64,000 nt of DNA from Aquabacter sp. L1I39 (lineage in GTDB: Bacteria > Pseudomonadota > Alphaproteobacteria > Rhizobiales > Xanthobacteraceae): assembly GCF_017742835.1 (NCBI RefSeq), contig NZ_CP072392.1:707388-771387 (forward strand). The letters run 5' to 3'. Made by a program: the position numbers and the translations under genes. This document shows, piece after piece, positions 8,785 through 18,631 of this stretch. Numbering within the stretch: position 1 is the stretch's first letter; each line of letters starts with the position of its first letter. The notes under the pieces are model-generated. The model saw only the letters and a program-made list of their open reading frames with translations, did no database searches and was not told where the DNA came from.

Positions 8785-9987
8785 ATGACCCTTCAGCACA
8801 GCGTTCCCGCTCACTCGGCCCAGCCGCACGCGCATCCCGCGCTCGGCCAGGGGACCACATTCGCCATGGCCGCCGCGGCGGGCCTTGCGATCGCGAACAT
8901 CTATTACAACCAGCCCATGCTGGAACTGATCGAGCAGGACCTGCCCGGTCGCATCGCCGGCGCCATCCCCACCGCGACGCAGCTCGGCTATGCGGCGGGG
9001 TTGTTCCTGCTGGTGCCCCTGGGCGACCTGGTGGAGCGGCGGCGGCTCATCATCCTCCAGTTCGTCCTGCTCGCGCTGGCGCTGGCCAGTGCGGCCCTCG
9101 CGCCCAGCGCGCTCCTGCTGGTGGCCGCCTCGCTGGCGGTGGGGCTGCTTGCCACGGTGGCGCAGCAGATCGTGCCCTTTGCCGCCCATCTGGCCGCCCC
9201 CGAGCGGCGGGGCGCGACGGTGGGCACGGTGATGGCGGGCCTGCTCACCGGCATCCTGCTCAGCCGGACACTCGCCGGCTTCGTGGCGGCCCATGGGGGA
9301 TGGCGGGATATGTTCTGGCTCTCGGTGCCGCTGGCGCTCGCCGCCGCCGCGCTCATGGGCCTTGTGCTGCCCCACAGCAGGCCGGACTCGCGCATGGCCT
9401 ATGGCCGGCTGCTTCATTCCATCTGGCATTTGTGGCGGCAATATCCGACGCTGCGCCTCGCCGCGCTGACCCAGTCGGCGCTGTTTGCGGCCTTCACGGT
9501 GTTCTGGACCATCCTCGCCTTCCAGCTGGCGAGCCCCCGCTTCGGCTATGGCGCGGAGATTGCCGGCCTGTTCGGCCTCGTGGGCGCCGTGGGCATTCTG
9601 GCGGCGCCGCTGGCGGGCCGGTTCGCTGACCGGCACGGCCCTTCCCAGGCGGTGATCCTCGGCGTTGGCGTCACCCTCGCCTCCTTTCTGGTGTTCGGGC
9701 TCTGGACCTCGCTGGCCGGTCTGGTGGTGGGTGTGGTGCTGCTGGATTTCGGCATGCAGACGGCGCTCGTCTCCAACCAGCATATCGTGTTCGCCTTGCA
9801 TCCCGAGGCGCGCGCCCGGCTCAACACGGTGCTCATGGGCACCATGTTCCTGGGCGGGGCGCTGGGATCGGCGCTGGCGACGCTGGCCTGGCAGACGGGT
9901 GGATGGCTGCTGGTGAGCCTGCTCGGCATCGGCTTCGCCCTCTTCGCCACCGCCCTTCAGGCGCTCGCCTGGCTGCGGCGCGCCTGA
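8785..9987 (+). CDS. MFS transporter, drug:H+ antiporter type
   Basis: 400-residue major facilitator superfamily protein with about twelve hydrophobic segments. It carries the early IYYNQPML motif and the [12 protein letters not shown] loop between helices 2 and 3 that corresponds to the MFS motif A. It resembles YnfM/NepI-like exporters of small hydrophilic compounds or drugs; the substrate is not predictable. The start at 8785 was chosen because the first membrane helix then follows a His-rich polar leader; only a weak ribosome site precedes it. It ends in front of a very strong terminator. Confidence 0.8.
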   Translation: MTLQHSVPAHSAQPHAHPALGQGTTFAMAAAAGLAIANIYYNQPMLELIEQDLPGRIAGAIPTATQLGYAAGLFLLVPLGDLVERRRLIILQFVLLALALASAALAPSALLLVAASLAVGLLATVAQQIVPFAAHLAAPERRGATVGTVMAGLLTGILLSRTLAGFVAAHGGWRDMFWLSVPLALAAAALMGLVLPHSRPDSRMAYGRLLHSIWHLWRQYPTLRLAALTQSALFAAFTVFWTILAFQLASPRFGYGAEIAGLFGLVGAVGILAAPLAGRFADRHGPSQAVILGVGVTLASFLVFGLWTSLAGLVVGVVLLDFGMQTALVSNQHIVFALHPEARARLNTVLMGTMFLGGALGSALATLAWQTGGWLLVSLLGIGFALFATALQALAWLRRA

Positions 9988-10016
9988 GGGCTCACATCCG
10001 ACAGCGCTCTGTCCCG

Positions 10017-10055
10017 AAAAGGCCCTGGCCGGCTCTGCGCCCGCCAGGGCCTTTT
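10017..10055 (+). terminator. Strong rho-independent terminator after the MFS gene
   Basis: A perfect 13-bp inverted repeat, AAAAGGCCCTGGC and GCCAGGGCCTTTT, separated by 13 bases. Its A/T ends make it able to work in both directions. Confidence 0.85.
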
Positions 10056-10421
10056 CGCGTGCGCACGCCTTTCGCCCGGCGCCTGATCTGACTGAAGGAA
10101 CCGATGCTCCCGGGTTCAGCCACCCATGGCAGCGAGAGGTGACGGCGCTTCTGCCTTCAGATGGGCGCAGCGGCCGGCGGAGTGCCCCATGGATCTGGCC
10201 GGCGCCCCCGGCCGGATCATGATGCGTCGTACAAAAGAGTGGCGCAGCTGAGGCGCCTTCGGAAGCCCCACACCCTCGCGTCTCAGGACGTTGCTGCCCC
10301 CGGCGCGCGCCTCGACCAAGAGCGTCCACCAAGACCCTCGCCACAGGTGCGCATGCGCCTGCCAAGATCAATCCTTCACTTACGCCCCTTAGGTCGCGCC
10401 GCGCTTCCAAGCGCCCCACAT

Positions 10422-10455
10422 AAAAAGGCGGCCGCTCCGGGGAAGCGACCGCCTT
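10422..10455 (-). terminator. Rho-independent terminator after cydB
   Basis: On the minus strand AAGGCGGTCGCT, a short loop, AGCGGCCGCCTT and then a run of T. It lies about 50 bases behind the cydB stop and ends the leftward cyd transcript. Confidence 0.75.
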
Positions 10456-10506
10456 CGGTCTTGTGGCAGGGAATGAAACCCTCAGAGGGTGACACACCGC
10501 CCTTCG

Positions 10507-11496
10507 TCAGTATTCCCCCGTCTCGCGTGTCTTGCCGCGAAACACGAAATAGACCACCAGCGTATAGGCAAGGGTCAGCGGCAGGACGAAAACCCCCGCG
10601 CCCCAGAACAGGAAGCTCAGGGAGGCGTGCGGCGAGGCCGCCTGCCAGAGGGTGAGGGAGAAGGGCAGCATGTAGGGCAGGAAGGAGCCGGCCAGCGTCG
10701 CGAAGGCAGCCAGGAAGATGACCGCCCCGGCCAGGAACAAAAAGCGCTCCCTCCGCCGCCGCACCGCCAGCACCAGGCCAGCAAAGGCGAACATGCCGAG
10801 CAGCGGGCACAGGAGCAGGACGGGCCGCTCCATCCAGCGGTCGAGCACCGGCAGGCGGATCGCCACCGACCAGGCGAAGACTGCCACCAGGAAGGCGGCC
10901 AGCGCCGACATCAGCCCGGGAAGGATGCGGAAGCAGAAGTCGCGCAGGGCGCCGTCGGATTTTCCGGCAACCCAGCAGGCCCCCATCAGCGCATAGCCGA
11001 TGCACAGCCCCAACCCGCAGAAGAGCGCGAAGGGGCTCGCCCAGCCGAACGGGGTGCCGGCATAGATGCCGTTTGCGATGGGCAAGCCCTGGACGATGGC
11101 GCCCACCGCCGTGCCCTGCACGAAGGCCGCCACATAGGAGCCCGCCACAAAGCCGGCATCCCAGATGGGCCGGCTGGTGGTGGACTTGTAGCGGAACTCA
11201 AACGCCACGCCGCGCAGGATCAGCCCCGCCAGCATGAGGAAGAGCGGCAAATAGAAGGCCGACAGGATGATGGAAAACACCGCTGGAAAGGCGCCGAACA
11301 GCGTGGCGGCGGAGACCACAAGCCAGGTCTCGTTACCGTCCCAGACGGGCGAGATGGAGGCGAGCATGCGCCGGCGCTCCGGCTCGCCTGGGGCGAAAGG
11401 AAACAGCATGCCGACGCCGAGGTCGAAGCCGTCCAGCAGGATGTAGAGGAGGATGGAAAGCCCGAGGACACAGGCCCAGAATTCGACCATGGTCAT
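10507..11496 (-). CDS. cydB: Cytochrome bd-type quinol oxidase subunit II
   Basis: Subunit II of the bd-type terminal oxidase, which oxidises quinol and reduces O2 without pumping protons. 329 residues with about eight to nine hydrophobic helices. Family signatures are the N-terminal LLDGFDLGVGMLFPF and WDGNETWLV, followed by AFYLPLFLMLAGLILRG and FEFRYK. The ATG at 11496 overlaps the cydA stop (ATGA) and TTGGAG precedes it, so cydA and cydB are coupled. I do not find a cydX-like mini-gene between the cydB stop and the terminator. Confidence 0.93.
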   Translation of the reverse strand: MTMVEFWACVLGLSILLYILLDGFDLGVGMLFPFAPGEPERRRMLASISPVWDGNETWLVVSAATLFGAFPAVFSIILSAFYLPLFLMLAGLILRGVAFEFRYKSTTSRPIWDAGFVAGSYVAAFVQGTAVGAIVQGLPIANGIYAGTPFGWASPFALFCGLGLCIGYALMGACWVAGKSDGALRDFCFRILPGLMSALAAFLVAVFAWSVAIRLPVLDRWMERPVLLLCPLLGMFAFAGLVLAVRRRRERFLFLAGAVIFLAAFATLAGSFLPYMLPFSLTLWQAASPHASLSFLFWGAGVFVLPLTLAYTLVVYFVFRGKTRETGEY

Positions 11497-12905
11497 TCTC
11501 CAAGAGGGGCGGCGCCGGAAACGCCGGGGCTGGCGCCGGGCACGGACAGGGGACGCTTGGGATTGGTGGCGTAGAGGGAAATCTCGTTCGCAGGGATGGG
11601 GCCGGCGCGCAGCAGCCGGAAGAGGTAGAGGACGCCGAAGCCGAAGATCAGCGCATAGACCGCCGCAATCATCACGAAGGTGATCGCCACCTCGTGGGTG
11701 GTCAGGAAGGGCGTCACCGCATCCGCCGTGCGCAATTGGCCATAGACCACCCAGGGCTGGCGCCCCACCTCGGCGGTGAACCAGCCGGTGAGCGTGGCGA
11801 TGAACCCGAGCGGGAAGGACGAGGCGGTGGCCACCAGGAAAAGGCGCGCCTTGAGGATGCCCTCGCCGAAGCTGAGGACGGTGCCGGTCCAGGCCAAGGC
11901 CAGCATGAGGAGGCCGCAGCCCACCATGATGCGGAAGGCGAAGAAGGAAATGGCCACAGGCGGCCGATCTTCGGGCGGAAAGCTCTTGATGCCCAATTCC
12001 TTGGAGGTCAGGCTCATGGAGCCGATGATGGAGCCGAGATAGGGCACCGCCACCTCGAAGCGGTTGCGCTCGTTCGCCGGGTCGGGCCAGGCGATGAGGA
12101 TCTCGCTCGCCGGCTGCTGGTCGTTCCAGCGGCCCTCGATGGCGGCGAACTTGGCAGGCTGGCGGTCATGGACGAAATCGCCCACCAGATGGCCGAAACC
12201 GAGCTGCATCGGCACCAGGATGGCGGCAAGCCGCAGGCCCATGACGGCCATGGCGCGGCCCTCCTGCACCGCCGTGCCGCGCAGCATGTACCAGGCGCCC
12301 GTGGCCGCCACGCAGAAGGCGGAGGTCACATAGGCCGCCAGCACCATGTGCGGGAAGCGCGTCCAGACGGCTTCATTGAAGATGATGGCCGACCAGTCCG
12401 TGGGCACGAAGACGCCGTCCGGCGTCAGGCTGAAGCCGGTCGGATATTGCATCCAGCTGTTATTGACCATGATCCAGAAGGCCGACAGGCTGGTGCCCAG
12501 CGACACCATCAGGCACGCCACCAGATAGGCCCAGCGCGGCACGCGATCGCGCCCGAACATCAGCACGCCGAAAAAGGCGGCCTCGAGCGCGAAGGCGGTG
12601 AAGCTCTCATAGCCCAGGAGCGGCCCCTGGATGGGCCCGGTGCGGCGGGACAATTCGCTCCAATTGGTGCCGAACTGGAACGCCATCACGATGCCCGAGA
12701 CGACGCCGAGCCCGAAGGCCACGGCGAAGATCTTCATCCAGAAATCCGATAGGCGCCGATAGATGCGCTCCCCCGTGATGAGATGGCAGGCCTCCAGGAA
12801 GGTGAGCCAGGCGGCAAGGCCAATGGTGAAGGCCGGGAAGATGATGTGGAAGGAAATGGTGAAGGCGAATTGGATGCGCGACAGGAGAAGGGCGGAGATG
12901 TCCAT
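11493..12905 (-). CDS. cydA: Cytochrome bd-type quinol oxidase subunit I, short Q-loop type
   Basis: Subunit I, carrying haems b558, b595 and d and the quinol site. 470 residues with nine or so membrane helices. His20 in FAFTISFHIIFPAFT is the likely haem ligand; GRQPWVVYGQLRT is the family signature near the C-terminus. The Q-loop region is short, placing it with cyanide-insensitive-oxidase-like enzymes rather than the long-loop E. coli form. The start at 12905 gives the canonical MDISALLLSRIQFAFT; the longer frame from 13049 runs into poxB. Only 65 bases separate it from poxB, so poxB-cydA-cydB is probably one transcript joining pyruvate oxidation to quinol oxidation. Confidence 0.92.
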   Translation of the reverse strand: MDISALLLSRIQFAFTISFHIIFPAFTIGLAAWLTFLEACHLITGERIYRRLSDFWMKIFAVAFGLGVVSGIVMAFQFGTNWSELSRRTGPIQGPLLGYESFTAFALEAAFFGVLMFGRDRVPRWAYLVACLMVSLGTSLSAFWIMVNNSWMQYPTGFSLTPDGVFVPTDWSAIIFNEAVWTRFPHMVLAAYVTSAFCVAATGAWYMLRGTAVQEGRAMAVMGLRLAAILVPMQLGFGHLVGDFVHDRQPAKFAAIEGRWNDQQPASEILIAWPDPANERNRFEVAVPYLGSIIGSMSLTSKELGIKSFPPEDRPPVAISFFAFRIMVGCGLLMLALAWTGTVLSFGEGILKARLFLVATASSFPLGFIATLTGWFTAEVGRQPWVVYGQLRTADAVTPFLTTHEVAITFVMIAAVYALIFGFGVLYLFRLLRAGPIPANEISLYATNPKRPLSVPGASPGVSGAAPLGE

Positions 12906-12970
12906 GGCGATGTCCCGCGTTGGGAGGAACCGGCGTCGGGCGGCGGACCGGCCCCGAGGGGCCGTCCGGT

Positions 12971-14707
12971 TCAGCGCGGCAGGAGATTGGTGCCGGCGAG
13001 GTCGATGACCTCGGTGCCATGGCCACTCAGCACGGCGCGCAGCATCCACAGGCCGAAGCCGCGGGCCTGCTCGATGCCGATGGTGGGAGGCATGGAGAGC
13101 TCCTGCGTGGCGGTGACCACGTCCAGCACCGCCGGCCCCTCATGGGCGAGCACCGCGTCCAGCGCGTCCGGCAAGTCGCCGGGATCTTCCACGCGCAGGG
13201 CGAAAATGCCCATGGCGTTGGCCATCGCCGCAAAGTCCGGATTTTCAAGGTCCGTGCCCAGTTCCACGAAGCCGGCGGCCTTCATCTCCAGCGCCACGAA
13301 GCCGAGCACGCCATTGTTGAAGATCACCACCTTCACGGGGAGCTTTTCCTGCTTCAGCGTGATGAGATCGCCCATCAGCATGGAAAACCCGCCATCGCCG
13401 GAGAGCGAGATCACCTGGCGGGTGGGCTCGGCGGCCTGGATGCCGATGGCGTGCGGCAAGGCATTGGCCATGGAGCCGTGCACCAGCGAACCCACCATGC
13501 GGCGCTTGCCGTTCATCTTCAGATAGCGCGCCGCCCAGATGGTGGGGGTGCCCACATCGAAGGTGAAGGCGGTGTTGTCCTCGGCCTGCGCGCTGACGAG
13601 CCGCGCGAGATATTGGGGGTGGATCGGCTTGCGGCCGGGCGTTCCTTCCGCCAGGGCGTCCAGATCCTCCCGCGCGTGGTGATAGCGCGTCACTGCATCA
13701 TCCAGGTGCAGCCGGTCGGCCTTCACGTCCAGGCGCGGCAGCAGCGCCGTGAGGGTGGCCCTAACGTCGCCGACGATGCCGAGGTCGAGCTTGCAGCGGC
13801 GGCCCAGATTGGCCGGGCGGATGTCCACCTGGGCGATTTTCACGGCGGTGGGCAGGAACTGCTTGTAGGGGAAGTCCGTGCCCAGCATGAGCAGGACGTC
13901 GCAGGCATGCATGGCCTCGTAGCCGGACGAGAATCCGATGAAGCCGGTCATGCCCACATCGTAGGGATTGTCGTATTCCACCGCTTCCTTGCCGCCGAGC
14001 GCATGGACCATGGGGCTTTTCAGCGTCTCGGCGAGCTGCATGAGCTCGGCATGCGCCCCGGCGCATCCCCGGCCGCAGAAAAGAGTGACGCGCTCGGCGC
14101 CGTTCAAGAGGTCCGCCAGCGCGTCCAGTTCCCGGGCGGCGGGCACCACAACGGGCGCCGGCGGCAGAAGGCCCTGCGGCGCGGAAATGGCGCGCTCGGG
14201 GGCGGGCTTCAGGGCCACATCGCCGGGAATGACGATCACCGCGACGCCCCGCTGGCCCACCGCCGCGCGGATGGCGTTTTCCAGCACGAACGGCATCTGG
14301 GCGGGGTCGGAGACCAGTTCGCAATAGACGCTGCATTCCTGGAACAGGGTCTGGGGATGGGTCTCCTGGAAATAGCCGCCGCCAATCTCGGCGGAGGGGA
14401 TCTGCGCGGCGATGGCGAGCACCGGCGTGCGGCTGCGCTGGGCATCGAACAGGCCGTTGATGAGGTGCAGGTTGCCGGGCCCGCAGGAGCCGGCGCACAC
14501 CGCCAGCTTGCCGGTGATCTGCGCTTCTCCGGATGCCGCGAACGCCGCCACCTCCTCGTGCCGCACATGGAGCCAGCGCAGCTTGCCTGTGGTGCGCAGG
14601 GCCTCCGTGAGGCCGTTCAGGCTGTCGCCCACCACACCATAGATGCGCTCCACACCGGCCTCGGCCAGCGTGTCCACCATGAGGTCCGCAACGTTGCGCG
14701 AGAACAT
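12971..14707 (-). CDS. poxB: Pyruvate:quinone oxidoreductase (pyruvate oxidase)
   Basis: Thiamine-diphosphate/FAD flavoenzyme that decarboxylates pyruvate to acetate and CO2 and passes electrons to quinone. 578 residues, close to E. coli PoxB. Seen in order: [12 protein letters not shown] and [15 protein letters not shown] with the catalytic Glu at the N-terminus, [17 protein letters not shown], and the thiamine-binding GDGGFSM...NN segment near residue 410-440. AAGGAG lies six bases before the ATG at 14707, so I prefer it over ATG 14713, which abuts the ribosome site. It sits between its own upstream motif copy and cydAB, an arrangement that would deliver electrons straight to the bd oxidase. 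Confidence 0.88.
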   Translation of the reverse strand: MFSRNVADLMVDTLAEAGVERIYGVVGDSLNGLTEALRTTGKLRWLHVRHEEVAAFAASGEAQITGKLAVCAGSCGPGNLHLINGLFDAQRSRTPVLAIAAQIPSAEIGGGYFQETHPQTLFQECSVYCELVSDPAQMPFVLENAIRAAVGQRGVAVIVIPGDVALKPAPERAISAPQGLLPPAPVVVPAARELDALADLLNGAERVTLFCGRGCAGAHAELMQLAETLKSPMVHALGGKEAVEYDNPYDVGMTGFIGFSSGYEAMHACDVLLMLGTDFPYKQFLPTAVKIAQVDIRPANLGRRCKLDLGIVGDVRATLTALLPRLDVKADRLHLDDAVTRYHHAREDLDALAEGTPGRKPIHPQYLARLVSAQAEDNTAFTFDVGTPTIWAARYLKMNGKRRMVGSLVHGSMANALPHAIGIQAAEPTRQVISLSGDGGFSMLMGDLITLKQEKLPVKVVIFNNGVLGFVALEMKAAGFVELGTDLENPDFAAMANAMGIFALRVEDPGDLPDALDAVLAHEGPAVLDVVTATQELSMPPTIGIEQARGFGLWMLRAVLSGHGTEVIDLAGTNLLPR

Positions 14708-14802
14708 GGCCATCTCCTTTCAAGTCATGACAAGCAATGGGGATGGCGAAACCTTAATTGGCGGGGCAATTCCAGGCTGTCAGACGTGACGGTGGACCGC
14801 TC

Positions 14803-14814
14803 ATACGTTGGGAT
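14803..14814. promoter_or_regulatory. AWAC-N4-GTWT palindrome, copy 4 (one mismatch)
   Basis: ATAC-GTTG-GGAT, preceded by C and followed by G. It lies about 95 bases upstream of poxB and downstream of the terminator that ends the YdeP-like gene, so it falls exactly in the poxB-cydAB promoter window. Confidence 0.4.
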
Positions 14815-14847
14815 GACGGGCCCCGGCCAGAAACGTGAGCTTTGCCA

Positions 14848-14900
14848 TAATAAAAGACCTCGACCCGTCCACCGCCAAGGGCCAGCGACAGGTCGAGGTC
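14848..14900 (-). terminator. Rho-independent terminator after the YdeP-like gene
   Basis: On the minus strand GACCTCGACC, a 25-base loop, GGTCGAGGTC and then TTTTATTAT. A perfect 10-bp stem with a T-rich tail separates the YdeP-like transcript from poxB. Confidence 0.75.
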
Positions 14901-14932
14901 CGGTCGGGGCGCCGCGTGCGGCCGCCCCTGTC

Positions 14933-17227
14933 TCACGCCGCGCGCGGGGGAGATTTCACCAGGCGGACGGGGACGCCTTTCGAGGCCGGGGTGAAGCTCT
15001 GCGGATCGTGCGCATAGAGCGGCACCAGCGGGTTGGTCTCGGGATAATAGGCGGCGCAACTCCCCTCCGGGAACGCATAGGGCACCACGCGGAACGCCCG
15101 CACCGCCCGCTCGATCCCATCGCGCGAGACCGTCACGATGTCCACGCGGTCCCCTTCCGCCAGTCCACGCCGCTCCATCTCGGCTTCAGCGAGGAAGATC
15201 ACGTCGCGCTGGCCATAGACGCCGCGATAACGATCGGAGAGCGAGTAGAGCGTGGTATTGTACTGGTCGTGGCTGCGCACGGTGGTGAGCCAGAGCACGT
15301 CGTCCACCCCCACCTGCGGGTCCTCGCAAAGCCCTTCGCAGACCAGGAAATTGGCCTTGCCCGTTGCCGTCGCCCAGATGCGCTCGCGGGCGAGCGAGGT
15401 GAGGTGGAAGCCGCCGGGGACGCGGATGCGGGTGTTGAAGCCCTGGAAGATGGGAAAGATGGCCTCGATCTCCTCCCGGATCAGCCCGTAGTCGGCCACC
15501 AGCGCTTCCCATTCCACCTTGGACCGCGTTCCGAGCGTTGCCCGCGCCAACCCGGCGATGATGGCGGGCTCGCTCTTCAGATGCTCCGAGGCGGGCGCAT
15601 TGTGGCCGATGGAGGCGTGCACCATGGACATGGTGTCTTCCACCGTCACCGACTGGGGGCCGCTCGCCTGCATGTCCACCTCGGTGCGCCCCAGGCACGG
15701 CAGGATCAGCGCATCGCGCCCATGGACGAGATGGCTGCGGTTGAGCTTGGTGGCGATGTGGACGGTGAGGTCCAGCTGGCGCATGGCCTCCTGCGTCAGC
15801 TGCCAGTCTGGAATGGCCGCGGCGAAATTGCCGCCAAGGCCGATAAAGACCTTGGCTTCGCCCTTCACCATGGCGTCCAGCGCCGTCACAACATTGTGGC
15901 CGGGGGCCTTGGGCGGGGTGAAGCCGTAGCGGGCTTCCAGCGCATCGAGCAGCGCCGGGGACGGAACCTCGGTGATCCCCACCGTCCGGTCGCCCTGCAC
16001 GTTGGAATGGCCGCGCACCGGGCAGATTCCCGTGCCCTCGCGCCCCACATTGCCCCGCAGCAGCGCCAGGTTCGCGATCTGCTGCACATTCTGCGTGCCG
16101 TGGCGATGCTGGGTGATGCCCATGCCATAGACGAGGATGGCCCGCTCGGCGCGCATATAGGCTTCGGCGGCAAAGATGATATCCGCGCGGGCAAGGCCAC
16201 TCTTGCGCACGATGTCGTCCCAGGAGGTGGCGTCGAGATCGGCGATGAGGGCATCGATGCCCTGGGTGTGGCCGCGAATGAAATCCCAATCGAGCACGGG
16301 GGCCTGGTCTTTGGCGCGGGCGTCGGCATCCGACGCCACCAGATGCTTCATGAGCCCCTTGATGAGCGCCACGTCGCCCCCCACCCGCACCTGGAACAGG
16401 CGGGACGAGATGGGCGTGGACGAGAGGGTCGCCATCTCCACCGGGCTCTGCGGCGCCTGGAAGCGCTCCAGCGCCCGCTCCCGGAAGGGATTGAAGGACA
16501 GGATGGTGGCGCCGCGCCGCGAGGCGTTGCGCAGCTCCGTCATCATGCGCGGCGAATTGGTGCCGGGATTCTGGCCGAAGATGAAGATGCAGTCGGCGCG
16601 TGCGAAGTCCTCCAGAACCACCGTGCCCTTGCCCACGCCGATGGACTGGGGCAAGCCGACGCTGGTGGCCTCGTGGCACATGTTGGAGCAGTCGGGAAAG
16701 TTGTTGGTCCCGTATTCGCGGGCAAACAGCTGGTAGAGAAACGCCGCCTCATTGGAGGCCCGGCCGGAGGTGTAGAAATCCGCCATGTTGGGGTCTGGCA
16801 GCGCGTTGAGATGCGCGCCCACCAGGGCGAACGCGTCCTCCCAGCTCACCGGCAGGTAGCGGTCGCTGGCCGCGTCATAGCGCATGGGATGAGTGAGGCG
16901 GCCCTCCATCTCCAGCTCATAGTCGTTCAGCGCCGCAAGCTCGGTAACCGTGTGGGCGGCGAAGAAATCGGGGGTGCAGCGGCGGGCGGTCATCTCCCAG
17001 GCCACCGCCTTGCCGCCATTCTCGCAATATTCAAAGGGCGAGGTGTGCTTGGGATCGCCCCAGCCGCAACCGGGGCAATCGAAGCCGCCGGGCTGGTTCA
17101 TGCGCGCCAAGGTCTCCATGCCGGCGACGGCCACATGCTGCTGCACCAGGGCCGTGCCCATGGCCTTGAGCGCGCCCCAGCCGCCGGCGGGCTGGTGATA
17201 GGGACGGATGGTCTTTGCGACGCCCAT
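14933..17227 (-). CDS. FdhF/YdeP-family molybdopterin oxidoreductase
   Basis: Cytoplasmic molybdenum bis-MGD oxidoreductase of 764 residues, almost the same length as E. coli YdeP. The N-terminal CPGCGWGDP and the YCENGGKAVAWE segment are typical of the family. NMCHEATSVGL aligns with the selenocysteine-His active site of formate dehydrogenase H, with Cys in place of Sec and the following His kept, so the active site looks competent. YdeP is linked to acid resistance in E. coli, but its reaction is unproven; a formate-dehydrogenase-like activity is possible. The ATG at 17227 has AGGAG seven bases upstream. A perfect motif copy sits about 150 bases upstream and a terminator follows. Confidence 0.85.
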   Translation of the reverse strand: MGVAKTIRPYHQPAGGWGALKAMGTALVQQHVAVAGMETLARMNQPGGFDCPGCGWGDPKHTSPFEYCENGGKAVAWEMTARRCTPDFFAAHTVTELAALNDYELEMEGRLTHPMRYDAASDRYLPVSWEDAFALVGAHLNALPDPNMADFYTSGRASNEAAFLYQLFAREYGTNNFPDCSNMCHEATSVGLPQSIGVGKGTVVLEDFARADCIFIFGQNPGTNSPRMMTELRNASRRGATILSFNPFRERALERFQAPQSPVEMATLSSTPISSRLFQVRVGGDVALIKGLMKHLVASDADARAKDQAPVLDWDFIRGHTQGIDALIADLDATSWDDIVRKSGLARADIIFAAEAYMRAERAILVYGMGITQHRHGTQNVQQIANLALLRGNVGREGTGICPVRGHSNVQGDRTVGITEVPSPALLDALEARYGFTPPKAPGHNVVTALDAMVKGEAKVFIGLGGNFAAAIPDWQLTQEAMRQLDLTVHIATKLNRSHLVHGRDALILPCLGRTEVDMQASGPQSVTVEDTMSMVHASIGHNAPASEHLKSEPAIIAGLARATLGTRSKVEWEALVADYGLIREEIEAIFPIFQGFNTRIRVPGGFHLTSLARERIWATATGKANFLVCEGLCEDPQVGVDDVLWLTTVRSHDQYNTTLYSLSDRYRGVYGQRDVIFLAEAEMERRGLAEGDRVDIVTVSRDGIERAVRAFRVVPYAFPEGSCAAYYPETNPLVPLYAHDPQSFTPASKGVPVRLVKSPPRAA

Positions 17228-17376
17228 GATGTGCTCCTGCCGAGGAAAGGTTTTCGGAAGTTGCCGCGCGGGGATATTCTGGATGGTGCGAATATCTTCG
17301 GTCGGCGGCTGGCATTTCACAGATGAGATACGCCGGGAGCGGCAGGGCCGTAATCAGATCCACATATGCGTGCCCC

Positions 17377-17388
17377 ATACATGGGTAT
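17377..17388. promoter_or_regulatory. AWAC-N4-GTWT palindrome, copy 5
   Basis: ATAC-ATGG-GTAT, extended to CATAC...GTATG. It is located between the end of the HlyD-like gene and the start of the YdeP-like gene, in the promoter region of the latter. Confidence 0.55.
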
Positions 17389-17415
17389 GCGGGCCGGATC
17401 TTGAGCACCCCCGCC

Positions 17416-18360
17416 TCAGCGGCGGAGGGGCGCCGGGGACGTCCCGCTGGCCGGCTGCGGCGCTTCATCCAGGATGGAGATGGTCGCGGTGAGCCCGGCC
17501 GAAAGGGTGAGGGAGGGCGGCACCTGGTCCAGCACCACGCGGACCGGCACGCGCTGGGCGAGGCGAACCCAGGTGAAGACGGGGTTCACGGTGGCCAGGC
17601 CAGAGCCGTCGGGCTGCGCGTTCGGCACGGCGATGCCGCGCCCGATGCCGGTGACATGGCCCGTAAGGCGCTCGGGATAGGCCATCAGCGTCACCTCGGC
17701 CCGATCGCCCACATGGATGGTGTTGAGCAAAGTCTCCTCGAAATAGCCGTCCACCCAAAAGCTGTCGGCATCCACCACCGACAAAGCGCGCTGGCCGGTG
17801 GTGGCGAAGTCGCCCACCTGGGTGAGCAGGTTGGTCACATAGCCATTCACCGGCGAGACGATGGTGGTGCGATGGAGGTCGAGCTTGGCCTTGTCGCGCG
17901 CGGCAAGGGCCTGCTGGTAGGCGGCAAGCGCCATGGCCGCGCTCGACGCGAAGATCTGCTTCTCCTCGTCGGAGACGGCCAATGTGGTCAGGTGCGCCCG
18001 CCGCTCCGCCTCGGCCTGCTTGTTGTCGAGGTCCGCCTTGGCGCGGGCGACCGCCGCCTCCGCATTGGCGAGGGCAATCTGGTAGTCGTCAGGCTCGATC
18101 ACCATGAGCACGTCGCCCTTATGGACGAACTGGTCGGCCTTCACCGGCAATTCGACGATGCGCCCGGACACTTGCGGGGCGAGGGTGACCACATAGGCGC
18201 GCACTGTGCCGTCGCGGGTCCAGGGCGTGGCCATGTAAGTGAGCCATATCTCCCAGCACAGCGCCCCGGCGATGGCAGCGACCGCCAGGGTTGCCAGGAC
18301 GCGCAGGACCGGCGCGAGGGGAGAGGTGCGGGCTTCGGCGGGAAGGTCGATGCTGGTCAT
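17416..18360 (-). CDS. HlyD/AaeA-type membrane fusion protein
   Basis: Periplasmic adaptor of 314 residues with one N-terminal membrane anchor (about residues 18-42). Next comes the biotinyl-lipoyl-like half motif VSGRIVELPVKADQFVHKGDVL, an Ala/Lys-rich alpha-helical hairpin (~80-150), the second lipoyl half SPVNGYVTNLLTQVGD, and a beta-barrel. Small size and context with FUSC and DUF1656 match the AaeA/fusaric-acid class of efflux pumps, which export aromatic acids. GGAG lies eight bases before the ATG. Last gene of the FUSC-DUF1656-HlyD unit; the separate outer-membrane channel is not in the window. Confidence 0.85.
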   Translation of the reverse strand: MTSIDLPAEARTSPLAPVLRVLATLAVAAIAGALCWEIWLTYMATPWTRDGTVRAYVVTLAPQVSGRIVELPVKADQFVHKGDVLMVIEPDDYQIALANAEAAVARAKADLDNKQAEAERRAHLTTLAVSDEEKQIFASSAAMALAAYQQALAARDKAKLDLHRTTIVSPVNGYVTNLLTQVGDFATTGQRALSVVDADSFWVDGYFEETLLNTIHVGDRAEVTLMAYPERLTGHVTGIGRGIAVPNAQPDGSGLATVNPVFTWVRLAQRVPVRVVLDQVPPSLTLSAGLTATISILDEAPQPASGTSPAPLRR

Positions 18361-18412
18361 GTGAGGCTCCAGGGAGGGTCAGGGACGAGGCGAAGGGGAA
18401 AGGGCGCGGCGG

Positions 18413-18619
18413 TCAGGTCCACGCGCTCCAGGCGCGCACGATCGCCGCCAGGACGATGACGTAGACGCAGAGCTTGAAGAGGCCGGGATGCCAGACATGG
18501 CGCAGGAGGCCCAGGCGCACGCTGATGAGGCTCAGCGGCATCATGGCGAGCCAGGCGAGCAGCAGCATCACGGCGAAGGGGGCCACATAGACACCCAGAA
18601 TGTTGATCTCGCTGAACAT
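18413..18619 (-). CDS. DUF1656 (AaeX-like) small membrane protein
   Basis: 68-residue protein with two hydrophobic helices. The N-terminus MFSEINILGVYVAPF is the family signature, and a PLSLISVRLGLLRHVWHP segment follows. DUF1656 proteins accompany FUSC/HlyD aromatic-acid exporters, but their role is unproven. Its ribosome site GAGGA overlaps the stop of the upstream FUSC gene, only 12 bases away, indicating coupled expression. Confidence 0.82.
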   Translation of the reverse strand: MFSEINILGVYVAPFAVMLLLAWLAMMPLSLISVRLGLLRHVWHPGLFKLCVYVIVLAAIVRAWSAWT

Positions 18620-18631
18620 GGGTTTGCTTCC

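Larger units (their letters stand above)
9988..10506. other. Gene-free spacer between convergent MFS and cydB genes
   Basis: About 520 bases with terminators at both ends (listed separately) and no convincing gene between 10056 and 10421. A minus-strand frame at 10116-10319 has no recognisable motif, no good ribosome site and an Arg/Ala-rich composition typical of a chance GC-rich frame. Confidence 0.5.

Noticed and set aside
10116..10319. Possible small minus-strand gene between MFS and cydB
   Set aside because: No family features, no good ribosome site, and composition like random GC-rich sequence.
8767..10497. A minus-strand frame of 576 codons
   Set aside because: Antisense to the MFS transporter and running over the terminator at 10017; composition Gln/His/Arg-rich, no domain.
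12920..17326. A plus-strand frame of 1468 codons
   Set aside because: It lies antisense to poxB and the YdeP-like gene, has His/Gly/Ala/Arg-rich shadow composition and no motif; long antisense frames are common in GC-rich coding DNA.
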